Source of the DNA: Bacteroidota bacterium
Lineage (GTDB): Bacteria > Bacteroidota > Bacteroidia > Chitinophagales > Chitinophagaceae
Length of the DNA stretch: 64,000 bases
Assembly (NCBI GenBank): GCA_030706605.1
Contig: JAUZOE010000005.1
Coordinates: forward strand, 1 to 64,000
Direction of reading: 5' to 3'
Shown: positions 55,921-64,000 of the stretch, one piece after another
Numbering within the stretch: the first letter of the stretch is position 1
Layout: each line of letters opens with the position of its first letter
Position numbers and translations under genes: made by a program
Notes under the pieces: model-generated
What the model saw: only the letters and a program-made list of their open reading frames with translations
Told to the model about the DNA's origin: nothing
The model's database searches: none

Positions 55921-57360
55921 TTAACTGAGCTTCGATTTTAATATTCCGGGATATTTACCGGCAGTATGCAGGATCAATTCGCCAAAGATTGTATTGGCCC
56001 ACGCAAACCACTTACGGCTAAATTTAGAGGCATCATTTTTATTAAATGATTCATGCATAAAGCCCGTGCCGGCATTGGAATGTTTCAGCATTTGCAAACA
56101 ATATTTTACTTCATTGGCATCATGGCTCGTCAGGCCCCGCATGATGATGCTCAACGGCCATATCATATTAAGCCCGGCATGTGGACCGCCAATTCCTTCT
56201 CCTGCAGTCCCTTTAAAAAAGAAGGGATTATTATCGGACAAGACAAATTTTCTCGTATTCAGATACAAATGATCATTCCCGGAAACTGCGTCCAGGTATG
56301 GTAGTGATAATAAACTGGGCACATTGGCGTCATCCATCAGGTTAAAACTTCCAAACCCGTTTACTTCGTAAGCATATATTTCCCCGGCTTCCGCTGTTTT
56401 TATAATGGCATATTTGTTTAAGGCATTTTCAACTTCATTGGCAAGGGCGGTGCATTCATTAGCCAATGCATGGTTGGCAGAAATGGTTTTTACCATCTCG
56501 GCAGCATTCCTCAAACTGGCCACCGCAAAGAAATTGGAAGGAATTAAAAAAGGAAATATGGTAGCATCATCGCTCGGGCGAAACATAGAGCAGATCAATC
56601 CTACGGGCTTTACAGGATATCCGTAACCGCCCAGGGGAACTCCATCGGTTGCCCATGCAGTTGTTCTTTCAAAAGAATAAGGGCCTTCGCTTTCTTTTCT
56701 CTGTTGCTCTTTAAAGGTTTTTAGAATTAATTCAATGGACTGTTCCCATTGCTTATCAAATGGAGTGGTATCTTTGGTTTCTTTCCAGTATTGATGGGCC
56801 AATCGTACAGGATAACAAAGCGAATCTATTTCCCACTTCCGTTCATGAATACCGGGTTTCATGTCGGTGATATCACTTTTCCACTGGCTTATTTTATTGG
56901 GATCTTTATAAAATGCATTGGCATAGCGATCAAGATGAATACATTTTACCTGCCGGTTAATAACCCCTACAATCAATTGTTGCAAATGCTTATCCTTTTT
57001 TATTAAAGGCAGATACGGCCAAACCTGTGCCGTACTGTCGCGCAGCCACATGGCATCTATATCTCCTGTAATCACGTAGGTGTCGGGTTTGCCATCTATC
57101 ATTTCAAAATCAACAGTAGTATCCAATGTATTAGGAAAACAATTTTCGAATAACCATGCCAATTCAGGATCAGCAATTTGTTTTTTAATATCCAGGATCG
57201 TGGCTTCCACAGCCTCGCTGGTAAATTTCCTTTCAGAAAGCGGTGGCCTCCTGGTTACAAATTCATTGGGAGTAAATGCAAAAACTTTTGATTTTTGCAG
57301 GAACAACCCTGTTGTCATGATTCCTGTTGCCTGTAAAAATTGCCTGCGTGAATTCATCAT
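55921..57360 (-). CDS. GH125 exo-alpha-1,6-mannosidase
   Basis: The 479-residue protein has a Tat-like N-terminus (SRRQFLQATGIMTTGLFLQ). The GH125 (former DUF1237) motifs follow: YVITGDIDAMWLRDSTAQVW, INRQVKCIHLDRYANAFYKD, HERKWEIDSLCYPVRLAHQYW, SMFRPSDDATIFPFLIPSN and GPHAGLNMIWPLSIIMRGLTS. Family members release alpha-1,6-linked mannose from glycans. It is divergent from the GH92 gene, 199 bp apart, so the pair may share control. Confidence 0.93.
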   Translation of the reverse strand: MMNSRRQFLQATGIMTTGLFLQKSKVFAFTPNEFVTRRPPLSERKFTSEAVEATILDIKKQIADPELAWLFENCFPNTLDTTVDFEMIDGKPDTYVITGDIDAMWLRDSTAQVWPYLPLIKKDKHLQQLIVGVINRQVKCIHLDRYANAFYKDPNKISQWKSDITDMKPGIHERKWEIDSLCYPVRLAHQYWKETKDTTPFDKQWEQSIELILKTFKEQQRKESEGPYSFERTTAWATDGVPLGGYGYPVKPVGLICSMFRPSDDATIFPFLIPSNFFAVASLRNAAEMVKTISANHALANECTALANEVENALNKYAIIKTAEAGEIYAYEVNGFGSFNLMDDANVPSLLSLPYLDAVSGNDHLYLNTRKFVLSDNNPFFFKGTAGEGIGGPHAGLNMIWPLSIIMRGLTSHDANEVKYCLQMLKHSNAGTGFMHESFNKNDASKFSRKWFAWANTIFGELILHTAGKYPGILKSKLS

Positions 57361-57480
57361 TTTAATAGCTTTTATAAAGTAATCGTTACAGGCAAAGGTG
57401 AATTAAAATCACAGGCAAAGTATAAAATCTTAAAATTATTCTTCCAGGCTCTTTTTTCTTTTTAGTACAACGATGCTTAT

Positions 57481-57488
57481 TATATTTG
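57481..57488 (+). promoter_or_regulatory. Candidate -7 element for the GH92 gene
   Basis: TATATTTG fits TAnnTTTG, 71 bp before the GH92 ATG. No clear -33 TTG at standard spacing. Confidence 0.3.
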
Positions 57489-57559
57489 CTATAATTAAAT
57501 AAATACGATTAGCTCCCTCTTAATTTATACAGGTAAAAAGCCATTAATAACTCACATAC

Positions 57560-59833
57560 ATGAAAAAAAATTCAATACTATTTTGCTTATTGCTATTCAT
57601 AGTTTCAAATGGTTTTAGCCAAAAACAGGAAGTAGATTATGTAAATCCACTTATAGGAACCGCCGCCACCGGCTTTGCCAAAGGTTTGGACGGAGGAGGT
57701 ACCATGCCCAGTGTAGGGCCTCCATTTGCCATGACCAATTTTGTAGCCCAGACCGGTGAGAGCAAGATGAGCCGCATGAACTATTATTATGAAGATGACC
57801 ATATTATTGGTTTTTTGGCTTCGCACCAACCTACCGTGTGGATGGGAGATTATGGGTACGTTTCAGTAATGCCGCAGACCGGGAAGCTTAGAGTATTACC
57901 TAAAGAACGTGCCTTAACATTTAGTCACGAAAACGAAAAATCAACTCCTTATTATTATTCCGTTCTGCTTAACACTAACCATAATCAACACATTAAGTCG
58001 GAAATAGCGGCTTCATCACGATGCGCTATTCTTCAATTTACTTTTCCTGCCTCACAGGATGCTCACATCATTATCCAGGGAATTGATTTAAATCCTGAAT
58101 TAAAAGATTGGGCCAATGACTATGATCAAAGAATAAAAACGCTGAGGGGTTATGTAAAAGTTAATAAAGCGAAAAATGAAATAACAGGATATAACCCGGA
58201 TAGAATGTCGGCCCAGATAGGACCGGCACTTCCTAATTTCAAAGGTTATTTCGTGATACAATTTGACAAGCCTTTCCAATCGTTCGGCACCTGGGATGGA
58301 GATACCATCAATCCATCCTCTTTGGAGCAGTATGGAACCCGGATGGGAGCCTACATAGGTTTTGAAACGAAAGAGGGCGAAAAAATTCATGTGCGCATCG
58401 CCACTTCATTTATCAGTATTGACCAGGCAAGAAAAAATCTTGCTATGGAACTGAACGGAAAAAATTTCAATGCACTGGTGCAATCAACCCGCAATGTATG
58501 GCAAAAAAGCCTGGAACGTTTTAAAGTAAAAGGGGTTACTGAAGATCAGAAAACCATTTTTTATACTGCCCTGTTTCATACCATGCAGTTCCCCCGCGAA
58601 ATGTCAGAGTATGGAAAATACTATAGTGCTTTCGATGATAAAGTCCATAGCGGTAATTCATACACGGATTTTTCATTGTGGGATACCTACCGGGCGCTTC
58701 ACCCGTTATTGATATTTACCCATCCTGAGCGCGTTAACTCAATTATAACGGCCATGCTGCAAATGTATAAGGAAGGAGGCCGGTTGCCGATGTGGCCCAA
58801 TCCTGCCGAAACCAACATCATGATTGGTACACATGCAGACGATGTGATTGCAGATGCCTACATAAAAGGATTCAGAGGCTTCGATGCGGGTCTTGCGTAT
58901 AAAGCAGTTTGGAAAGATGTGATGGTTCCGCCTGTGGATGATACCCTGCTAAAATACGGCGACAGGGATTTGTGGACCGGATATGAAGCGCAGGCCGGGC
59001 TTACCTACTTTAAAAGAATCGGGTATGTGCCGGTAGATAAAACGGCTGAATCGGTATCGCGGACCATCGAGTACTGTGTAGATGATTATGCGGCCGCGCA
59101 ATTGGCAAAAGCATTGGGAAAAACCAATGACTATAAACAACTGCTTCGGTTAAGTAAAAATTATAAGAACCTGTACAATCCCTCCCTGGGATTTATGCTT
59201 CCGCGAAAATCAGACGGGGCGTTTGATTCCAAAAATGAAAAAGGTGGCTGGGATGGTTTCACCGAAGGTGATCAGTGGACCTATGCCTTTGGCGCCATGC
59301 ATGATGTGCCCGGAATGATAGCGATGATGGGAGGAAAAGAAAAATTTGCTGCGAAGCTTGATGAAAATTTCAGCGGCCATCATTATCGCCATGATAATGA
59401 GCCTGGCCATCATTATATTTATCTCTATGACTATTGCGGAGAGCCCTGGAAGACGCAGGAATTGGTAAGAAAACATACGACTGAAAATTACAGGAACCAA
59501 CCGATTGGTATCAATGGTAATGAAGATTGCGGGCAAATGGCTGCATGGTATATTTTTGGCGTAATGGGCTTCTACCCGGTAGCTCCTGCTTCAGGAGTGT
59601 ATGCAATCGGCGCCCCCCAGTTTCCTGAAATCACTATGCATTTTATGGCAGGAGGCAAGGAGCGGGTTTTTGATATTGTGGCGAAAAATCTATCTGAACA
59701 AAACAAATACATTCAGAAAGTGTCGCTTGACGGGAAGCCGCTTAATACGGCTTTCATCAGTCACCAGCAAATTATTAACGGCCATCAATTAGTTTTTGAA
59801 ATGGGCCCCGACCCCAACTATAACTGGAAATAA
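57560..59833 (+). CDS. GH92 alpha-mannosidase
   Basis: The 757-residue exported protein (signal ILFCLLLFIVSNGFSQ) opens with VDYVNPLIGTAATG and GTMPSVGPPFAMTNF. It then has FLASHQPTVWMGDYGY, LWDTYRALHPLLIF, MIGTHADDVIADAYIKG, HDNEPGHHYIYLYDYCGEPW and GNEDCGQMAAWYIFGVMGFYPV. These are the GH92 calcium-site and catalytic blocks. It removes terminal alpha-mannose and likely acts with the adjacent GH125 enzyme on mannan or N-glycan mannose. Confidence 0.95.
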   Translation: MKKNSILFCLLLFIVSNGFSQKQEVDYVNPLIGTAATGFAKGLDGGGTMPSVGPPFAMTNFVAQTGESKMSRMNYYYEDDHIIGFLASHQPTVWMGDYGYVSVMPQTGKLRVLPKERALTFSHENEKSTPYYYSVLLNTNHNQHIKSEIAASSRCAILQFTFPASQDAHIIIQGIDLNPELKDWANDYDQRIKTLRGYVKVNKAKNEITGYNPDRMSAQIGPALPNFKGYFVIQFDKPFQSFGTWDGDTINPSSLEQYGTRMGAYIGFETKEGEKIHVRIATSFISIDQARKNLAMELNGKNFNALVQSTRNVWQKSLERFKVKGVTEDQKTIFYTALFHTMQFPREMSEYGKYYSAFDDKVHSGNSYTDFSLWDTYRALHPLLIFTHPERVNSIITAMLQMYKEGGRLPMWPNPAETNIMIGTHADDVIADAYIKGFRGFDAGLAYKAVWKDVMVPPVDDTLLKYGDRDLWTGYEAQAGLTYFKRIGYVPVDKTAESVSRTIEYCVDDYAAAQLAKALGKTNDYKQLLRLSKNYKNLYNPSLGFMLPRKSDGAFDSKNEKGGWDGFTEGDQWTYAFGAMHDVPGMIAMMGGKEKFAAKLDENFSGHHYRHDNEPGHHYIYLYDYCGEPWKTQELVRKHTTENYRNQPIGINGNEDCGQMAAWYIFGVMGFYPVAPASGVYAIGAPQFPEITMHFMAGGKERVFDIVAKNLSEQNKYIQKVSLDGKPLNTAFISHQQIINGHQLVFEMGPDPNYNWK

Positions 59834-59984
59834 AATGTAACTATGCTGAATCATTGCATCAATCACCTTAGGCAGATTGGAGGGGAGCATCTTGCAGAGA
59901 CAAAAATTGCTATCAATAATTTATTGCTATCATAACTGCCTTATGCAATAAGAAAATTGTAATTTGTATTTTAAAAGAAAACAA

Positions 59985-60788
59985 GTGTCTGAAAAATTGA
60001 ATAACAAAGTTGTATGGATTACAGGCGCTTCATCCGGAATTGGTGAAGCACTGGCATATGCATTTTCTGCAGAAGGAGCTAAGCTGATCTTATCGAGCCG
60101 CCGGGAGGATGAATTAGAAAGAGTACGCAATGCATGCAGGAATGCAGAACTCGTAAAGATACTTCCGCTCGACCTGCTGGATGTTCCGTCATTAGAGCAA
60201 AAGACTGCAGAAGCCATAGCCTGTTTCGGGCAAATTGATATTATGGTGCACAATGGCGGTATTTCACAGCGTTCATTGGTAATAGAAACCGACATAGCCG
60301 TACACCGGAAAGTAATGGAGCTGGATTATTTCAGTTATATAGCCATAACCAAAGCATTGCTGCCTCATTTTGAAGAAAGAAAAGACGGGCATTTTGTAGT
60401 GATGAGTAGTGTGATGGGCAAAATCGGGACCCCCATGCGGTCAGCCTATGCGGCCGCCAAACATGCCTTACACGGCTACTTCGATTGCCTTCGGGCAGAG
60501 GTTTCGCCTATGAATATCAAAGTAACCCTGCTAACCCCGGGCTATATCCAAACCAATGTTTCTAAAAATGCCATTGCCAAAGATGGAAATCCATTGGGCA
60601 CTCTATCCCAAAATATTGCATCGGGCCTTCCGGCTGATGAGGCCGCTCAACAAATATTAAAGGCCGTTACGAAGGGTTCTTATGAATCTTATATTGGAAA
60701 GTTCGGTGGCGAAAAAATCGCTTTATGGCTCAATAGGTTTTTGCCATCGGTGATTATAAAGAAAGCCCCGGGGCTTTCTCCCAAATAA
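59985..60788 (+). CDS. SDR-family oxidoreductase (DHRS7-like)
   Basis: GTG 59985 is chosen because it gives SEKLNNKVVWITGASSGIG directly; the frame is also open from TTG 59964. The ~267-residue SDR has TGASSGIGEALAY, HNGGISQRS, VMSSVMGKIG (Ser), YAAAK (Tyr, Lys) and LLTPGYIQTNVS, a pattern like eukaryotic DHRS7 and bacterial relatives. Substrate unknown; monocistronic. Confidence 0.87.
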   Translation: MSEKLNNKVVWITGASSGIGEALAYAFSAEGAKLILSSRREDELERVRNACRNAELVKILPLDLLDVPSLEQKTAEAIACFGQIDIMVHNGGISQRSLVIETDIAVHRKVMELDYFSYIAITKALLPHFEERKDGHFVVMSSVMGKIGTPMRSAYAAAKHALHGYFDCLRAEVSPMNIKVTLLTPGYIQTNVSKNAIAKDGNPLGTLSQNIASGLPADEAAQQILKAVTKGSYESYIGKFGGEKIALWLNRFLPSVIIKKAPGLSPK

Positions 60789-60823
60789 TTATCAAATTGC
60801 ACGATCTTCTGCTTTAAAGTGTC

Positions 60824-60846
60824 CCCTACTATTTTTGAAAGTAGGG
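60824..60846 (+). terminator. Short hairpin after the SDR gene
   Basis: CCCTACT (60824-60830) and AGTAGGG (60840-60846) form a 7-bp perfect stem 36 bp after the SDR stop. There is no strong T tract, so terminator function is only probable. Confidence 0.4.
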
Positions 60847-60973
60847 AAGACCCGCATGGCAAAAAAATATTTATTCGGATTGTACTAACGACAATACAAA
60901 AAGTATAACACTAAATCATTGTTGATCAATTGCGAAATTTTTGGTTCAAAACGTATTATATCATATATTTATG

Positions 60974-60984
60974 TGTTAGCTGCT
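60974..60984. repeat. Left inverted repeat flanking the Mrr-like gene
   Basis: TGTTAGCTGCT here is an exact inverted copy of AGCAGCTAACA at 61883-61893. The match continues as ATTT here against GTTT there (read inward on the opposite strand). Confidence 0.45.
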
Positions 60985-61012
60985 ATTTCACATAACATCT
61001 TTATCCTCTTTT

Positions 61013-61891
61013 ATGAACTGGAGAAATTACGAGCATTATATTTATTACACCTATAAAAACAAATATCCCACAAGTAACATTGAATTTGATAAAAAAATCA
61101 AAGGAGCAATTTCTGAAAGAGTTAGACAAGTTGACTTATATATAGAAGGAGAAATTGCTGGAGAAAAATTAGTCTTAATCATCGATTGTAAGTATTTCAA
61201 CAAGAAAATTGATATAAAGATAGTGGAAGCATTTTTAGGGTTTGTAAAAGATGTTAAAGGAAATCGAGGAATATTAATTACGAATAAAGGGTTTACGAAA
61301 GCGGCAAATGCCAGAGCTCAAAATGACCAGAATGCTGATATTAAGCTCGACATAATTGAATTTAAACAATTGTATCCATTTCAAGGGCCGGGCGCAATCA
61401 TTCATAGGGACGAAGGCGGTGCGATAATTCAGGCACCCGAAGGATGGGTCGTAGACGGCAAGAGATTTAGCAGTGAAGTACTGGCTGCAATTTTGCCTTA
61501 TGGACTTTCTCTTGAGAATGCAGCCATGATGAAAGAGGTTATCTTTTGCAACATTACAATAAAGCAATCTATTCCAACTATAGATAACTTAATAGAATAT
61601 CAAGACCAAGGAAGACTCAAATTTGACAGCGGCTCAACAGTTAAAATAGCAGAGATGAAGCTTAAAAGATATGATAAGAGAAATGGTATTTGTCGAGAAA
61701 CACTTTATCCTCAAATAGGATATTTTGACTGGACCATCTTCATTGACTTTGAAAAATTTATTTTCTATGCCTATCTAGTAGAAAATTTAGAATTGAAAGG
61801 AAAATACTTTGATAAGTTGTTTTTTGTCGTGAATAATTTTATACCTCTTGAAGTTTTCCATTCGTATAGTCGGAAAATAAACAGCAGCTAA
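61013..61891 (+). CDS. Mrr-like restriction endonuclease domain protein
   Basis: The 292-residue protein has an N-terminal Mrr_cat-type PD-(D/E)xK fold. This is IKGAISERVRQVDLYI with D41, then LIIDCKYF with D58-x-K60, then FVKDVKGNRGILITNKGFTKAANARA. The second catalytic acid is Asp rather than the usual Glu (DxK). The C-terminal ~150 residues match nothing I recognise. Mrr-like proteins often cut foreign or modified DNA, so a defence role is plausible. The gene is bracketed by an 11-bp exact inverted repeat and its stop codon lies in the right arm. Confidence 0.75.
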   Translation: MNWRNYEHYIYYTYKNKYPTSNIEFDKKIKGAISERVRQVDLYIEGEIAGEKLVLIIDCKYFNKKIDIKIVEAFLGFVKDVKGNRGILITNKGFTKAANARAQNDQNADIKLDIIEFKQLYPFQGPGAIIHRDEGGAIIQAPEGWVVDGKRFSSEVLAAILPYGLSLENAAMMKEVIFCNITIKQSIPTIDNLIEYQDQGRLKFDSGSTVKIAEMKLKRYDKRNGICRETLYPQIGYFDWTIFIDFEKFIFYAYLVENLELKGKYFDKLFFVVNNFIPLEVFHSYSRKINSS

Positions 61892-61893
61892 CA
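61883..61893. repeat. Right inverted repeat flanking the Mrr-like gene
   Basis: AGCAGCTAACA is the exact inverted copy of 60974-60984. It includes the TAA stop of the Mrr-like gene. The following 61894-62134 interval has no gene I can support. Confidence 0.45.
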
Positions 61894-62134
61894 GTTTTGC
61901 GCAAGCGGGGCAGACCTGCTAACAATCAGCATTGGCGAATGTTTCAGCAATAGTTCAGGGCTGAAGGAACTTTACTCAGCGATAGAAGTAACAATGAACT
62001 TTTAATTATAAATTTGGAACGGTACGAGCAGCATGAAATTCTATTTCCAGGCCTGCATAAATGCGTGGCCGTAAGCGGTAATTCAATGAGAATTTAGATG
62101 TATTTATATAAAACAATGAAAAAATAACAAGATT

Positions 62135-63004
62135 TTGGTCTCCAGTATTCAAAAAGAAAAAGCTGAACTGTTCCTGAAATTTCATCAAGACAAAGAGATT
62201 CTGGTTCTGTTAAACTCATGGGACATCGGAAGTTCTAAATTAATAGAAGCATGTGGCTATAAAGCCATCGCAACAACTAGTATGGGAATAGCTGCCTCTT
62301 TAGGTTATCCTGACTGCCAAATAATACAATTGTCTGAAATGATTGAAGCTATAACGGGGATTGTAAAGGGAGTACAAGTTCCGGTAACTGTGGATATAGA
62401 AGCCGGTTATGGAAATAATTTAAATGAAATAATTGAATCGGTCAAAAAGATAATTGCAACAGGAATTGTTGGAATAAACATTGAAGACAGTATTGATTTA
62501 AACCCGGTGTTAATTGACGAGATGGAATTTTGTGAAAGAATATCGGCTATTCGTGCCTTATCCAATTCACTGGGTTTTCATTTAGTAATTAATGCAAGGA
62601 CTGATTCATTTTATACTTCGCCAGGTTCGCCAAGGGAAAATTTATCTGAATCAATAAAGCGTGGCAATAAATACCGGGAAGCAGGTGCAGACTGCATATT
62701 TATTCAGCCTTTATGGGAAAAAGAAACGATTGCAACACTGGTTAAGGAAATTAATGCTCCAATTAATATTCTTTCAAACCCTACGATTGGAGTAGGGTTA
62801 CCCCTATCCGTTAGCGAACTACAGGATTTAGGTGTAGCCCGTTTAAGCCTGGGCTCAAGTTTGATGAAAGCTACTTTAGCTTTAATTAAAAAAGTGGCTG
62901 ACGAATTATCAGAAAAAGGAACTTACAATATTTTATTAGATTCTATGACACCGCTTCCCGATGCTGCATTGGCCTATAAAATGGCAACAGGGTTAAATAA
63001 ATGA
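62135..63004 (+). CDS. Isocitrate lyase/PEP mutase family protein
   Basis: The 289-residue TIM-barrel protein starts at TTG 62135; the nearby ATG at 62115 runs straight into a stop. Motifs: LLNSWDIGSSKLIEACGYKAIATTS, VPVTVDIEAGYGN (metal-site Asp), GINIEDS, INARTDSF and GADCIFIQPLW. This is the PEP-mutase/oxaloacetate-decarboxylase-like branch lacking the isocitrate-lyase KKCGH motif. It probably cleaves or rearranges a C-C or C-P bond of a 2-oxoacid; the exact reaction is undetermined. Confidence 0.87.
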   Translation: MVSSIQKEKAELFLKFHQDKEILVLLNSWDIGSSKLIEACGYKAIATTSMGIAASLGYPDCQIIQLSEMIEAITGIVKGVQVPVTVDIEAGYGNNLNEIIESVKKIIATGIVGINIEDSIDLNPVLIDEMEFCERISAIRALSNSLGFHLVINARTDSFYTSPGSPRENLSESIKRGNKYREAGADCIFIQPLWEKETIATLVKEINAPINILSNPTIGVGLPLSVSELQDLGVARLSLGSSLMKATLALIKKVADELSEKGTYNILLDSMTPLPDAALAYKMATGLNK

Positions 63005-63095
63005 AGAACAGACACAACAGCGATGCTTACTTTTTCCCAGTCCATGTCCTGCAACTACACAAAGCCAGGAGTAGAGACTCGGCCGGGGTGAGACA

Positions 63096-64000
63096 TTAGT
63101 TTTTATTCATCGCAATCACCGGAATATTTTCAGCATTACTATCCAGGATTAATTCAATCACAGAATCATTTTCATCAGGAAGCTGCATTGGTAAACTGAT
63201 AAGCAGATCTCCATTTGCTTCATGCCGGAAAGAAACTTTAGCGCCTCCTATAAAATGTGCCTGGAGAACTTTTACCCCGGTTAATTCCGGCAATCTCAAA
63301 GCCCCTGGTTGGTTAGAGAATATATGAACAAAAAGTTTGTTGCCTTTTCGTGTTGTTGCAAATGTATCATTAGGTGCATAAGGCCCTCCTTTTGTGTTAT
63401 AAATGCTTTCTCCATAAATTTTTAACCAATCTCCCATTTCTTTCAATCGCTGTATTTGTCTTGCTTCCATACGGCCATCAAGCATAGGGCCCACATTAAA
63501 TAGCAGGTTTCCATTTCCTCCGGAAGTTTTCGATAAAGTTTGAATACACTCTTTGAGTGATTTCATTTTATCATTGGGCTTCCATGCCCATTGGTGGCAA
63601 ATGGTCATGCAGGTTTCCCACGGGTCTTTCATGTTTAATGCACCAATCTTTTGCTCGGGTGTAGCATAATCACCTACAGTTGTTGAAGTTATTTCTGTAT
63701 GCTCTCCTTTGCCTAGCCTGTTATTAATAATTACGTTAGGATCTGAATGTTTTAAATAATTATAGATCTCCACAGCATATTTTTGCGTCCAGGGGGTTTC
63801 CCAATTGCCATCAAACCATAGCATATAAGGATGATAACGAGTTACCAACTCTTTTAACTCCCCTTTCATAGTCGTGTTTACAAATTTATTCATATCGGCT
63901 TTCGGATCAATTTCTTTACTTCCTGGCAAATGAATGGGATAATTTGGATCGTACCAATCAAGTACTGTAAAATAAATACAAAACTTAATGCCTTGTTTTT
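63096..64000 (-). CDS. GH29 alpha-L-fucosidase (N-terminus beyond window)
   Basis: The minus-strand frame is open to the right edge of the window; the first visible residues read KFCIYFTVLDWYDPNYPIHL. The nucleophile region is LVTRYHPYMLWFDGNW (Asp in WFDG). After it come INNRLGKGEH, the ETCMTICHQWAWKPND block, LSKTSGGNGNLLFNVGP and the C-terminal beta domain. About 300 residues are visible; the N-terminal part and signal peptide lie outside. It hydrolyses terminal L-fucose. It links loosely with the SDR/FAH remnants at 44.7-46.5 kb. Confidence 0.92.
   Translation of the reverse strand, partial: KQGIKFCIYFTVLDWYDPNYPIHLPGSKEIDPKADMNKFVNTTMKGELKELVTRYHPYMLWFDGNWETPWTQKYAVEIYNYLKHSDPNVIINNRLGKGEHTEITSTTVGDYATPEQKIGALNMKDPWETCMTICHQWAWKPNDKMKSLKECIQTLSKTSGGNGNLLFNVGPMLDGRMEARQIQRLKEMGDWLKIYGESIYNTKGGPYAPNDTFATTRKGNKLFVHIFSNQPGALRLPELTGVKVLQAHFIGGAKVSFRHEANGDLLISLPMQLPDENDSVIELILDSNAENIPVIAMNKN

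Overview
The window looks like a chromosomal segment of a Bacteroidota bacterium, most likely family Chitinophagaceae. The base composition is AT-rich, and many genes carry export signals ending in FAQ/AQ or lipoboxes. TAnnTTTG -7 elements replace sigma70 boxes. The arginine genes are of the Bacteroidota type, with an ArgF' transcarbamylase and a GNAT acyltransferase instead of classical ArgF/ArgA. Secreted sugar-active enzymes are abundant. These are inferences from gene content and motifs; no database search was run.

Layout. 1-7 kb is accessory: the end of an IS4-type transposase, a secreted six-hairpin protein, two TlpA-like thioredoxins (one bracketed by a ~100-bp direct repeat), a YbjT/DUF2867 reductase and a YncE-like propeller. 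7-12.2 kb holds sugar-related exported enzymes (five-bladed propeller glycosidase, PIG-L deacetylase, mutarotase-like protein, PQQ-type sugar dehydrogenase). 12.2-13.9 kb holds a nested inverted repeat, two tiny ORFs, a hypothetical gene and the tmRNA gene (ssrA, minus strand). A membrane-anchored MutS-like ATPase follows. 16-25.6 kb is a five-gene minus-strand cluster of exported proteins: two paralogous propeller plus alpha-toroid proteins, two metallophosphoesterases and a CBM9-like protein. It is the best candidate here for an undescribed degradation system.

25.8-36.9 kb is one long tightly packed minus-strand unit: GNAT synthase-argG-argC-argD-argF'-argB-argE-argH-dxr-rseP. It has a ~180-nt leader containing a hairpin and a 24-codon ORF. 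37-44.5 kb is mostly core: GH3-like ligase, DUF4258 protein, mtaB, a GIN-domain protein, a metZ-type sulfhydrylase and rmuC. 44.7-46.5 kb has a decayed fumarylacetoacetate-hydrolase remnant and two SDR dehydrogenases. A three-PAS histidine kinase and a frameshifted GH36 alpha-galactosidase follow.

51-56 kb holds an Fn3-like protein, an 11-copy 21-bp tandem repeat, and a two-gene restriction-modification system. In that system a nuclease-methylase fusion is joined to its specificity subunit across a T7 slippery run. 56-60 kb has GH125 and GH92 mannosidases. 60-64 kb has an SDR, an Mrr-like nuclease bracketed by short inverted repeats, a PEP-mutase-family enzyme, and a GH29 fucosidase that runs off the right edge.
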